The notes below the pieces were generated by a model. That model was not told where the DNA came from and did no database searches. It was given only the letters and a program-made list of their open reading frames with translations. 64,000 bases of DNA from Hymenobacter cyanobacteriorum. GTDB lineage: Bacteria > Bacteroidota > Bacteroidia > Cytophagales > Hymenobacteraceae. Each line of letters starts with the position of its first letter. The stretch's first letter is position 1. This document shows, one piece after another, positions 25,847 through 33,630 of this stretch. Location: positions 62,001 to 126,000 of the forward strand of contig NZ_JALBGC010000005.1 of the NCBI RefSeq assembly GCF_022631375.1. The letters run 5' to 3'. Position numbers and translations under genes: made by a program.

Positions 25847-27181
25847 CTACTCGCGGGCTACTTTCCGGCTCATGAGCACGCGCCCGTTGGCATCGAGCCA
25901 CTGCGCGGTGTAGAGCCCAGGGGCTAGCGCGGCCACCGAAACAGAAGTCTCCATTCCGGCCGACGACTGCCGCCGCACTTCGCGACCCAGGGCATCGAGC
26001 AGGCGCACGCTGGCGGTGGTTTGAGCCGGCTGGCGCAGGGTGAGGGTTTCGTTGGCCGGGTTAGGAAAAGCGAGGAAACCGGCGGCTTCGGCCGCGGCGG
26101 CCGTGGCAGTGGGGCGGCAGAACACGGCCATGATGCGCGTCCAGAGTTCGGTGTCGAACGACGACGCGGCCAGGCGGCTGGCGCCGGCCGAGTTGCCTTG
26201 CCGCACCACCACGAGGCCCAGGCTGGGCACGACGTAAATCTTCTGGTCGTTTTTGCCGAGGGCGGCGATGAGGTCGGCGGGGGCGGAGGGGATGAGCGGG
26301 CCGGGCAGCGTGATTTGGGAGCCGGGCAGCTTGTAGCTGGCTTGGCCATTCAGCCACCAGAGGTAGCCGTAGCTGCGGTTCAGCGTCTGGCTGGGCGTGG
26401 TCATGGCCTGGAAATAGGCGGCATCGGTCAGAATCTGGGTGCCATTCCAGTTGCCGCGGGCCAAGATGAACAGGCCGAAGCGGGCCATGCTGCGGGCTTT
26501 GCTCACAAACACGTCGTTATACCACAGGCCCGTCATGCCAATGCGGTTGCCCAGGCGCTGGCTGGTGTAGGTGGTCATGTTGGCCACACCGCTGGCTTGG
26601 GTGAGAACGTTTTGCAGGGTGCGGTAGGCGCCGGTGTGGTAGGCCCAGCGGGTGGCGGGCGGGGCGAGGTAGAGCAGGCAGGCGGGTGTAGTGCTCTCGT
26701 TGTCGCAGGGGGCGGGCGGCGAATCGTCGAGCCCGGTCGTCATCGTGAGCTGGTGGAGCAGCTGAATCTGGCGCTGCTGCGGGCGCGGGGCGCTGGTCCA
26801 GCGGCCGAGGTATTGGGAGGTGCTGTCGGTTAGGTTCAGCTGGCCATCCTGCCGGGCCAGGCCCACGAGCGTGGCCGTGAGCGACTTGCCGGCCGAGGCC
26901 CAGTACCAGGCCGAGTCGGCGGTGTAGGTGCCGTAGTACTGTTCCACCACCATGCGCCCATCCTTCAGAATAAGCAGCGACTTGCTGCCCTTGCGCCCGG
27001 CAAAGGCCAGCAGCGAATCGAGCGGCGTCTGGCACCAGCCCAGGCTGGCGGGCGTGGTGCTGGCCCAGGTGTTGCCGGTGAGGGGCGGGAAGTAGAGGTT
27101 GGATGTTTGGGCAGCGGCTGGGTTAGCTGGCAGAAGCAGCAAGAGAATCAGCAGGCCCGCCAGGAGTAAAGCGTTTTTCAT
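25847..27181 (-). CDS. Secreted serine hydrolase (beta-lactamase-like) with T9SS sorting domain
   Basis: A 444-residue exported hydrolase of the class C beta-lactamase/esterase fold. Signal peptide LLLAGLLILLLLLPANPAAAQ; catalytic SAGK motif at S96-K99 (YWASAGKSLT); the second motif is probably in AYHTGAYRTL (a YxT form, not the usual YxN). After about residue 360 comes a T9SS type A sorting domain (LAFPNPANETLTLRQ, GLYTAQWLDANGRVLMSRKV), so it should be exported by the T9SS and released or anchored at the surface. The window also encodes PorU and PorV. True substrate unknown; an esterase is as likely as a beta-lactamase. Start at 27181 chosen because it sits directly before the signal; an ATG at 27199 is in frame. 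Confidence 0.87.
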   Translation of the reverse strand: MKNALLLAGLLILLLLLPANPAAAQTSNLYFPPLTGNTWASTTPASLGWCQTPLDSLLAFAGRKGSKSLLILKDGRMVVEQYYGTYTADSAWYWASAGKSLTATLVGLARQDGQLNLTDSTSQYLGRWTSAPRPQQRQIQLLHQLTMTTGLDDSPPAPCDNESTTPACLLYLAPPATRWAYHTGAYRTLQNVLTQASGVANMTTYTSQRLGNRIGMTGLWYNDVFVSKARSMARFGLFILARGNWNGTQILTDAAYFQAMTTPSQTLNRSYGYLWWLNGQASYKLPGSQITLPGPLIPSAPADLIAALGKNDQKIYVVPSLGLVVVRQGNSAGASRLAASSFDTELWTRIMAVFCRPTATAAAAEAAGFLAFPNPANETLTLRQPAQTTASVRLLDALGREVRRQSSAGMETSVSVAALAPGLYTAQWLDANGRVLMSRKVARE

Positions 27182-27258
27182 CGGCACAAAGAATTTCAAC
27201 AGTTGAATATGTAGCTTGACTGGCCGGGGCAGTCTGGGTTTAAGACCTCAGTGCGATT

Positions 27259-27340
27259 GTAGCGCGAACTTTGTAGTTCGCGTCCCCGAACGGCAATCGT
27301 TTAACCGGCGCGGGGACGCGAACTACAAAGTTCGCGCTAC
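27259..27340. repeat. Intergenic palindrome, family C (copy 1)
   Basis: About 82 bp with arms GTAGCGCGAACTTTGTAGTT... and its reverse complement; the arm itself holds an inner dyad (AACTTTGTAGTT). It lies between two divergent genes. A second copy, with GG in place of GA, is at 43.05 kb. Confidence 0.93.
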
Positions 27341-27361
27341 TCTTCACGCTACTGCACGACC

Positions 27362-28228
27362 ATGACGACTCCCATCCTGCGCGTGGCCCGGCCCACCGAC
27401 AACCTGCCGGCGCTGCGGCGTTTCTACTGCGACGGCCTGGGCCTGCAGCAACTCAGCTCTTTCACGGCCCACAATGGCTTCGACGGCCTCATGCTGGGCC
27501 ATCCGCACGCGCCGTACCATCTGGAATTCACGCACCAGCCCGGCCACGTGGTGGGCCGCGCGCCTACCCCCGACAACCTGCTCGTCTTCTACCTCCCCGA
27601 TGCGGCCGAGTGGCAGGCCGCGGTGCAGCGCATGGAGGCGGCTGGTTTTGCACCGGTGCCTTCCTACAACCCGTATTGGGACGCGCACGGCCGCACGTTT
27701 GAAGACCCCGACGGCTACCGCGTGGTGTTGCAGCGAGCGGCGTGGAAGCCAAACGAAGTATCGCCGGTGGCATTGCGGGACTTCCGGCCCGGCGACCAGC
27801 CTGTTTTCCGGCAGTTGAATGAGGAGTGGATTTCGCACTACTTCACGCTGGAACCCACCGATTTGAAGGCGCTCGACCATCCCGAAGAATACATTCTTGA
27901 ACCGGGTGGCTGCATTTTATTCGCCGAATTAGACGGGGTAATAGTCGGCACCTGCGCGCTTATCAACATGGCCGACGGCCACAGCTACGAACTGGCTAAA
28001 ATGGCCGTGTCTCCAGCCGCGCAGGGCCGGCAGATTGGCTACCTGCTGGGCCAGGCGGCGGTGCAGCGCGTACGTGAGCTGGGCGGCAACCGCGTGTATC
28101 TGGAAAGCAACTCGAAGCTGGCCCCGGCGCTGGCGCTGTACCGCAAGCTGGGCTTTCAGGATTTGGCCGCGCCCAACCCGTCGCCCTACGCCCGGGCCGA
28201 TGTGCAAATGGAGCTGAAGCTGAACTAA
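27362..28228 (+). CDS. Fusion protein: VOC (glyoxalase) domain + GNAT acetyltransferase
   Basis: A 288-residue cytoplasmic protein made of two domains. Residues about 5-123 are a glyoxalase/bleomycin-resistance/dioxygenase (VOC) domain (RRFYCDGLGLQQL, HLEFTHQPGH, RTFEDPDGYRVVLQR). Residues about 135-288 are a GNAT N-acetyltransferase domain (VALRDFRPGDQP, LAKMAVSPAAQGRQIGYLLG, ESNSKLAPALALYRKLGFQ), with the acetyl-CoA loop QGRQIG. The substrate is unknown. The stop codon directly abuts the start of the downstream gluQ-like gene, so they are translationally coupled. The domains could also have been separate genes; the continuous frame with no stop between them argues for a true fusion. Confidence 0.86.
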   Translation: MTTPILRVARPTDNLPALRRFYCDGLGLQQLSSFTAHNGFDGLMLGHPHAPYHLEFTHQPGHVVGRAPTPDNLLVFYLPDAAEWQAAVQRMEAAGFAPVPSYNPYWDAHGRTFEDPDGYRVVLQRAAWKPNEVSPVALRDFRPGDQPVFRQLNEEWISHYFTLEPTDLKALDHPEEYILEPGGCILFAELDGVIVGTCALINMADGHSYELAKMAVSPAAQGRQIGYLLGQAAVQRVRELGGNRVYLESNSKLAPALALYRKLGFQDLAAPNPSPYARADVQMELKLN

Positions 28229-29140
28229 ATGCTCGTTCAATCACCCGTCGTTTCGCGCCTGGCACCCACGCCCAGCGGTTTTCTGCATATCGGCAATGCC
28301 GTGAATTTTGTGCTCACCTGGCTGCTCACGCGGCAGGCCGGCGGCACCCTGCACCTGCGCATCGACGACCTGGACCGCGCCCGCCTGCGCCCGGCCTATC
28401 TGGATAACATCTTTCGCGTCATCGACTGGCTGGGGATTGACTACGACCACGGCCCCAGCGGCCCCGACGACTTCCTGCGGCACTACTCACAGCTGCTGCA
28501 CCTGCCCGCCTACAACCGCGCGCTGCGCCGTCTGGCGCTGGTGCCGGGCCTGGTGCAGGCCAGCCAGCGCACCCGCACCAGCAGCCAGGATGCGCCGGTG
28601 CCGCTCGAAATGCCGGGCGCGGCGTGGCGGGCGCAAGTGCCAGCGGGCACCGAAATCGGTTTTGCCGATGGGTGGCAGGGCAACGTCGATGTGCCGCTTG
28701 GCGCACTGATGCCGGACTTCGTGATTCGCAAAAAGGACGGCGTAGCGGCGTATCAGGCAGCTTCGATAGTGGATGATTTGCGGCTCGGGACCAATCTGGT
28801 TGTGCGCGGGCTGGACCTGCTGCCCAGCACCGCGGCGCAGCTCTGGCTGGCCGGGCAGCAATCGGAAACGGCCGCGTTCAATGCGGCGCGCATTCAGTTC
28901 CATCACCATCCGCTGCTTACCAACGAGGCCGGCCAGAAACTCTCCAAGTCGCAGCAGCTACCGGCCGATGCGGGCGTGTTGGCAGCAGCGGCCGGCCGCA
29001 GGACGGTATTTGCCGCAGTGGCCCGGCTGCTAGTGCTGCCAACCGAAGCGGGGGAGTCGCTGACGGCCCTGCAACAGGCTAGCAGCGACTCCCCCGCGTC
29101 AGGTTCGTGGGCTGGGTGTCAGCCTGGTATTCAAGCTTAA
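28229..29140 (+). CDS. Glutamyl-Q tRNA(Asp) synthetase-like protein, zinc cysteines missing
   Basis: A 303-residue class I aminoacyl-tRNA synthetase catalytic domain like GluQ (YadB), which adds glutamate to queuosine in tRNA(Asp). The ATP-binding signature is RLAPTPSGFLHIGN (HIGN at residues 20-23), the Glu-binding loop TLHLRIDDLDRAR, and the KLSKS motif near residue 238. In GluQ a pair of cysteines (CxC) sits after the first alpha/beta unit; here that place reads LVPGLVQASQRTRTSS with no cysteine, so the zinc finger is absent. Length is normal for GluQ, which lacks the anticodon-binding half. Whether it still charges queuosine is uncertain. Its stop overlaps the convergent T9SS gene by 4 bp. 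Confidence 0.8.
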   Translation: MLVQSPVVSRLAPTPSGFLHIGNAVNFVLTWLLTRQAGGTLHLRIDDLDRARLRPAYLDNIFRVIDWLGIDYDHGPSGPDDFLRHYSQLLHLPAYNRALRRLALVPGLVQASQRTRTSSQDAPVPLEMPGAAWRAQVPAGTEIGFADGWQGNVDVPLGALMPDFVIRKKDGVAAYQAASIVDDLRLGTNLVVRGLDLLPSTAAQLWLAGQQSETAAFNAARIQFHHHPLLTNEAGQKLSKSQQLPADAGVLAAAAGRRTVFAAVARLLVLPTEAGESLTALQQASSDSPASGSWAGCQPGIQA

Positions 29141-29877
29141 TCCTTTACTACCCGAACCGTTTCCTTGGTATCGTTGTGCTGGAGCTGATAAATGCCGGTC
29201 GGCAAGTCGGCCAGCGATACTTCAGGACTGTTGATTCGCCGCACAACGGCCCCCAAAGCATTGTATAGCGTATAACTGCCGGCTTTCGACGCGGTGATGT
29301 GCAGCAGGTCGGCCACCGGGTTGGGGTAGATGCTGAGCTTGGCAGTGAGGTCGCGGCCTGCGGTAACGGGCAGCGCAATCGGGGCGGCAACCGTCAGGGA
29401 GTAGGCGTTGCAAATGCTCGTCGCCGTTACGCCGCTCACCACAATGACAACCCGCTCGTTGGCCGCCAGGGTTACGCCCATGGCTAGCGGCGTGCCAATT
29501 GCGGTGCTGGAGCCCATATCCGATTTGTAATTCGTGGTCAGGTTGGCCGGGTTGAACGCGTTGGTGTAAACCGACACGAACAGGGGGGATCCAGAGGCGT
29601 CGGTGCAGTTCGGGGCCAGCGTAATCGTCACGCAGTTCGTGGCCGTGGCACTGGTATTAGCAACCGTGTAGGTGTTGTAGTGCACGCCCGCAGCAGCCGA
29701 AGTGCCCGGATACGCTTTAGCTGCGCCACAAACGACGGTCGTCCCATCTCGGAACAGGCGGTCGCCCGGAATTGTGGGGTTGGTGAGGGTGAGGGCACCG
29801 TTATAGGTGCGGGTAAACTGAGCATGGCCTGGCAGGCTGAGCAACACAACGCCGAGAGAGAGTAAGAGTTGTTTCAT
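29137..29877 (-). CDS. Secreted protein with T9SS type A sorting domain
   Basis: A 246-residue exported protein. Signal peptide MKQLLLSLGVVLLSLPGHAQ; a beta-rich domain about residues 25-165 with a cysteine pair (NCVTITLAPNCTDASG); and a T9SS type A sorting domain from about residue 175 (LSIYPNPVADLLHI, GIYQLQ, VRVVKD). It should be secreted by the T9SS. I recognise no catalytic motif; the N-terminal part is of unknown function, perhaps a beta-sandwich adhesin or carbohydrate-binding type domain. A perfect -7 element (29935-29942) precedes it. Confidence 0.85.
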   Translation of the reverse strand: MKQLLLSLGVVLLSLPGHAQFTRTYNGALTLTNPTIPGDRLFRDGTTVVCGAAKAYPGTSAAAGVHYNTYTVANTSATATNCVTITLAPNCTDASGSPLFVSVYTNAFNPANLTTNYKSDMGSSTAIGTPLAMGVTLAANERVVIVVSGVTATSICNAYSLTVAAPIALPVTAGRDLTAKLSIYPNPVADLLHITASKAGSYTLYNALGAVVRRINSPEVSLADLPTGIYQLQHNDTKETVRVVKD

Positions 29878-29934
29878 GGAATTTGACGAAAAAATGAGGA
29901 TTGTGGAAAATGAGGGTACAATGAACCGCTATTT

Positions 29935-29942
29935 CAAATGTA
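29935..29942 (-). promoter_or_regulatory. -7 promoter element TACATTTG for the T9SS-sorted protein
   Basis: Minus strand reads TACATTTG, exact TAnnTTTG match, 58 bases before the ATG at 29877. Confidence 0.65.
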
Positions 29943-29966
29943 GCGCCCCGCGATGAGAATTATTAA

Positions 29967-30656
29967 TTAAGGCAATATTTTTTTGAATTGTTCGGCCCAA
30001 TGGTCGGCCAGCCGGGTGGGTTCTGGTAGCTTGTAGCCGCGCAGGCAAGCCAGGGTGAGGCGCGTGGCGGTGGCCTGGTCGCAGCGGTGGCCGGGGCTCA
30101 CGAACAGCGGCAGCACCTTGTCCTTGCTGCGAATGACTTCGCCAATCAACTCGCCGGTTTTGGCGTCGAGCAGTTCCGAAATATTGCCGCGTTCAATTCC
30201 GGGCTCCTGAAAAATGCCCGTTAGCTTCTGCTTGGCTACACCGAAGGTGGGCATGTCGAGCAGCACACCCAGGTGCGCGGCAATGCCCATGCGGCGCGGG
30301 TGCGCAATGCCGTGGCCGTCGACCATGATGACATCGGGCTTGTGCTCGAGCTTGGCGAAGGCGTGAATCACGTTCGGGGCTTCGCGGAAGGAGAGGAAGC
30401 CGGGCACGTAGGGCATGTCGACGGGGCCATAGTTGTACACTTTTTCCACCAGCTCCAGCGACGGAAATTTCAGCACCACAAACACCGACAGAATCGTGTC
30501 GGGGGTGGGAAACGACGAATCGCAGCCCGCAATCAGGCGCGGCTCGTGGGGCAGCGGCTCGTGGCGCACGCGCTGGCGCATGTCGTGTTGCTGCTGGGTG
30601 AGGCTGCGTACGAGGGCGGGGTCAGGCGGCGGGCCGGGCGGGCGGTAGTAGGCCAT
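29967..30656 (-). CDS. nfi: Endonuclease V (deoxyinosine 3' endonuclease)
   Basis: Endonuclease V nicks DNA one base 3' of deoxyinosine and starts repair of deaminated adenine. The 229-residue protein carries the family motifs: the first catalytic Asp in AGCDSSF (D46), the YVPGFLSFRE helix, and DGHGIAHPRRMG with the second Asp. The C-terminal GHRCDQATA segment is also conserved. It is cytoplasmic and presumably monocistronic. Length and motifs are normal. Confidence 0.95.
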   Translation of the reverse strand: MAYYRPPGPPPDPALVRSLTQQQHDMRQRVRHEPLPHEPRLIAGCDSSFPTPDTILSVFVVLKFPSLELVEKVYNYGPVDMPYVPGFLSFREAPNVIHAFAKLEHKPDVIMVDGHGIAHPRRMGIAAHLGVLLDMPTFGVAKQKLTGIFQEPGIERGNISELLDAKTGELIGEVIRSKDKVLPLFVSPGHRCDQATATRLTLACLRGYKLPEPTRLADHWAEQFKKILP

Positions 30657-30710
30657 TTAGTTGAGTTATGAGTTAAAAGTTATGAGTTGTGAGCTGGCAG
30701 CAAGTGGACA
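30657..30710. repeat. Short direct-repeat tract (TTATGAG/TTGTGAG)
   Basis: Between the endonuclease V start and the DUF1990 promoter the sequence reads GAGTTATGAGTTAAAAG followed by TTATGAGTTGTGAG, three imperfect copies of GAGTTATGA. Possibly a remnant of the family D element or of a simple repeat; no other function seen. Confidence 0.4.
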
Positions 30711-30760
30711 GAAAAGCTCGACCGTAGCATCTAACGCCCACGGGGGGCGTATGAGGGCCA

Positions 30761-30768
30761 TACGTTTC
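30761..30768 (+). promoter_or_regulatory. Possible -7 element TACGTTTC for the DUF1990 pair
   Basis: One mismatch to TAnnTTTG, 10 bases before the ATG at 30779, so the leader would be only a few bases. Confidence 0.35.
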
Positions 30769-30778
30769 TTCGTCGGCC

Positions 30779-31366
30779 ATGTCTGATTCTGCCTCCGCGC
30801 ACCCCGAACAACCTGCTTCCAGCGGCTCCGGCCCCTTGCTGGAGCGCCGCTACTTCATCGACGTGGCGCGCCCCCGCCTGTCGCCGGCCCAGCTCATGGC
30901 TGCGGTGCAGGCCGACGTGCCCGCTTTCTCGCCCGATGCGCTGGCCGATTTCAAAAAGAAAGATGGCAACGACGGCCCCGTTAAAGTGGGCGACGAATTC
31001 CATATCACCATCCTCGGCCCCTGGAATGGCAGCGTGCGCGTCACCGACGTAGGCATTACTTCCTTCGAGTTCATCACCCTCGAAGGCCACCCCGAGGCTG
31101 GCCGCATCCGCTTCGAAACGCACTATTTGAACGACCGACCCGATGTGCTGCGGTTTGAAATCCGCTCGTCGGCTCGCTCGCGCGACGGGCTGGTGGCCTT
31201 TGCCTACGATACCCTCGGCGGCGGTAAGCTGATGCAGGAAGCCACCTGGGTCGAGTTCTGCCGGCGCGTGGCAGCAGCCAGCGGCGGCCAGGCGTTGGGC
31301 GATGTAACCGTCGAAACTTTCCGGCACGACGAGGCCGGCCACGTGCAGCACACCCGCCATGAGTAA
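30779..31366 (+). CDS. DUF1990-family protein, first of a tandem pair
   Basis: A 195-residue soluble protein. The central region, EFHITILGPWNGSVRVTD and FITLEGHPEAGRIRFE, matches the DUF1990 (UPF0548/YndJ-like) family as I know it, with the GHPEAG segment especially recognisable. The family has no established biochemical role. The first 20 residues are low-complexity and probably disordered. The gene overlaps the next DUF1990-like gene by 8 bp, so the two are translationally coupled. Confidence 0.72.
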   Translation: MSDSASAHPEQPASSGSGPLLERRYFIDVARPRLSPAQLMAAVQADVPAFSPDALADFKKKDGNDGPVKVGDEFHITILGPWNGSVRVTDVGITSFEFITLEGHPEAGRIRFETHYLNDRPDVLRFEIRSSARSRDGLVAFAYDTLGGGKLMQEATWVEFCRRVAAASGGQALGDVTVETFRHDEAGHVQHTRHE

Positions 31367-32057
31367 CCAAGTTGCCGCCGTACCGGCCTCAACCCAACCG
31401 CCCGCCTGGGAGCGGTACCGCGCCCAAATCGATGCTTATGCTCACGCCGAGGTCAATTATGACTTCGCGCGCCAGAGCGAGTACACCAGCGCCACCGGCT
31501 GGCGCATCGACGACTACGCCACCGACCTACCCGCCGAAGCTCCCGGCCCGCCCGAAACGGCCGGCTCCTTCGCCGCTGCTCAGGATGTGCTGCGTCGCTA
31601 CGCCTTCCCGCCGCCCGACCTCATCACCGGCTATTTCGACCCCAACGTGCCGCTCGAAAAGCGCATCATGGTGCTGCGGGCGCATTTTTTAGTCTTCAAT
31701 TTCTACTTCGGCGTGCGCGTGAGCGAGGTGACCGATGAGGCCGCCCGTGATACCCCCGACGGGCCTGAACGGGTGTGGGGCTACGGCTACCGCACCCTAG
31801 AAGGCCATTTCGAAAAAGGCCAGATTGACTTTACCATTCACAAAAACCTGACGACCGGCGCGGTGCAGTTTCGCATCCACGCCGTGTCGCAGCCCGGCCA
31901 GATTCGTAACCCGTTTTATTGGTTGGGCTTCAAGCTGTTTGGGCGGATTTTGCAGCGCAAGTTTGCCCGCGAGTCGCAGCGCCGGATGCGGGAGCTGGTG
32001 GCCGCGCAGCTGGCCGGCCAGCCGCTGCCGCAAACTTTGCCCGCGCCGGCCGGTTAG
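31359..32057 (+). CDS. DUF1990-family protein, second of a tandem pair
   Basis: A 232-residue soluble protein with the same core as its upstream neighbour: VWGYGYRTLEGHFEKGQIDF corresponds to the family's GHPE segment, followed by the strand-helix region FRIHAVSQPGQIRNPFYWLG and a C-terminal helix of basic residues. Overall identity between the two proteins looks low, so this is an old duplication or a heterodimer pair, not a recent copy. The 8-bp overlap indicates co-translation. Function unknown. Confidence 0.7.
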   Translation: MSNQVAAVPASTQPPAWERYRAQIDAYAHAEVNYDFARQSEYTSATGWRIDDYATDLPAEAPGPPETAGSFAAAQDVLRRYAFPPPDLITGYFDPNVPLEKRIMVLRAHFLVFNFYFGVRVSEVTDEAARDTPDGPERVWGYGYRTLEGHFEKGQIDFTIHKNLTTGAVQFRIHAVSQPGQIRNPFYWLGFKLFGRILQRKFARESQRRMRELVAAQLAGQPLPQTLPAPAG

Positions 32058-32073
32058 GAACCCATATAGAAGC

Positions 32074-32180
32074 AGAACGTCATGCTGAGCTTGTCGAAGC
32101 ATCTCTCCCGCGCAATGCAACCCGATTTGTGGAATTGCTGCTGCGGGAGAGATGCTTCGACAAGCTCAGCATGACGTTCT
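32074..32180. repeat. Intergenic palindrome, family A (copy 5)
   Basis: About 107 bp with arms AGAACGTCATGCTGAGCTTG... and the matching reverse complement; the arms carry CTCCCGC where copy 3 has CTACCGC. Lies between the DUF1990 pair and the alcohol dehydrogenase. Confidence 0.94.
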
Positions 32181-32225
32181 GGCTTTTCATTCAACCCCCA
32201 ACATTCAAAACTCAACCCTCCCCAA

Positions 32226-33278
32226 ATGCTTCCAACGAAAGCCTACGCCGCCCCGGCCCCGAGTGTCCCGCTTGCTCCCTTTGATTTTGAGCGCCGCGAG
32301 GTTGGCCCGCACGACGTGCTGATTGATATTGCCTTTTGCGGCGTGTGCCATTCCGACCTGCACCAAGTGCGCGACGAGTGGGGCGCCGGCATTTTTCCGA
32401 TGGTGCCGGGCCACGAAATTGTGGGCCGCATCACCAAAGTGGGCGACCACGTGAAGAACTTTAAAGTGGGCGACCTGGCCGGCGTGGGCTGCATGGTCGA
32501 CTCGTGCCGCACCTGCCCCAGCTGCCTCGACGGCCTGGAGCAGTACTGCGAAACCACCGGCATGGTGGGCACCTACGGCGGTACCGAAAAGGAAACCGGC
32601 CGCCCCACCTACGGCGGTTACTCCAGCCAGATTGTGGTGGATGAGAAGTACACCCTCAAAGTATCGGAGAAGCTGGATTTGGCCCGCGTGGCCCCGCTGC
32701 TCTGCGCCGGCATCACCACCTACTCGCCCCTGCGGCAGTGGAACGTGGGCCCCGGCCACAAAGTAGCCGTAATGGGCCTCGGCGGCCTCGGCCACATGGC
32801 CGTGAAGCTGGCCGCCGCCATGGGTGCCGAAGTAACCGTGCTCAGCACCTCGCCCAACAAGGAAGCCGATGCCCGGGAGCTGGGCGCCCACAAGTTTGTG
32901 GTAACCAAAGACGAAGCGCAGCTGAAAGCAGTGCGCAATACCTTCGACTTCATCATCAACACGGTATCGGCCCCGCTCGACCTGGCCGCCTACCTGAACC
33001 TGCTGCGCCGCGACGGCACCATGATTCTGCTGGGCGTGCCGCCCGAAGCCCCGCAGGTGCACGCCTTCAACCTCATTGCCAAGCGCCGCCGCATTGCCGG
33101 CTCGCTCATCGGCGGCATCGCCGAAACGCAGGAAATGCTCGACTTCTGCGCCGAGCACAACATCATGTCCGACATCGAGTTGATTGATATCAAGGACATT
33201 AACGAGTCGTACGAGCGCATGCTGAAAGGCGACGTGAAGTACCGCTTCGTGATTGACCTGGCGACGCTGAACAATTAA
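32226..33278 (+). CDS. Zinc-dependent alcohol/aldehyde dehydrogenase (MDR family, YahK-like)
   Basis: A 350-residue medium-chain dehydrogenase that interconverts alcohols and aldehydes with NAD(P). The catalytic zinc ligand is C41 (FCGVCHSDLHQ), with H in VPGHEIVG; the structural zinc cysteines are in SCRTCPSCLDGLEQYC. The cofactor site is VMGLGGLGHMAVKLA. The overall pattern is the YahK/cinnamyl-alcohol dehydrogenase subgroup, broad-range, often NADPH-linked. It starts at ATG 32226 and is followed by a strong terminator, so it is probably a single-gene unit. Confidence 0.92.
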   Translation: MLPTKAYAAPAPSVPLAPFDFERREVGPHDVLIDIAFCGVCHSDLHQVRDEWGAGIFPMVPGHEIVGRITKVGDHVKNFKVGDLAGVGCMVDSCRTCPSCLDGLEQYCETTGMVGTYGGTEKETGRPTYGGYSSQIVVDEKYTLKVSEKLDLARVAPLLCAGITTYSPLRQWNVGPGHKVAVMGLGGLGHMAVKLAAAMGAEVTVLSTSPNKEADARELGAHKFVVTKDEAQLKAVRNTFDFIINTVSAPLDLAAYLNLLRRDGTMILLGVPPEAPQVHAFNLIAKRRRIAGSLIGGIAETQEMLDFCAEHNIMSDIELIDIKDINESYERMLKGDVKYRFVIDLATLNN

Positions 33279-33295
33279 GGCATCATCATGCATAG

Positions 33296-33330
33296 AAAAG
33301 GCCACCCTATTATTGTGGTGGCCTTTTTTT
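33296..33330 (+). terminator. Terminator after the alcohol dehydrogenase gene
   Basis: Hairpin AAAAGGCCACC-CTATTAT-TGTGGTGGCCTTTT then a run of seven T. Confidence 0.9.
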
Positions 33331-33340
33331 ATGGCATTTG

Positions 33341-33619
33341 TTAATCCGGTAACTCCTCTGGCAATGGCGGGCGAACATGTTTGATAAATCCTTTTTCCAT
33401 CGCCCCCATTTCATTGTAAGTCAAGCGTGCCTGTTGTAAGCTGGGACCATTTGCTCCACCCTCGTAATCGGGGTTATTAGCTTGAATGCCATCATCCTCC
33501 CAGAAGCACACGGAACATATTTCATAGGTGTTGCTGAATCCCTCCGACATGGTGTAATATTCACAGCACGGACAAGGGTAATTACCGTATTTGTTAGGGA
33601 TGTTTCTTGCCCGGGTCAT
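33341..33619 (-). CDS. CPCC-family cysteine-rich protein
   Basis: A 92-residue protein with the CPCC pattern: YPCPCCEYYTMSE near residue 14, then YEICSVCFWEDDGIQ, giving two cysteine pairs that likely bind one zinc. After that comes NPDYEGGANGPSLQQARLTY, also conserved. Such proteins are short and common, with no fixed function; some lie near toxin-immunity loci. It is 11 bp downstream of the serine-hydrolase gene on the same strand and may be co-transcribed with it. The coding region is richer in A and T than its neighbours. Confidence 0.82.
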   Translation of the reverse strand: MTRARNIPNKYGNYPCPCCEYYTMSEGFSNTYEICSVCFWEDDGIQANNPDYEGGANGPSLQQARLTYNEMGAMEKGFIKHVRPPLPEELPD

Positions 33620-33630
33620 ATGGTAACACT

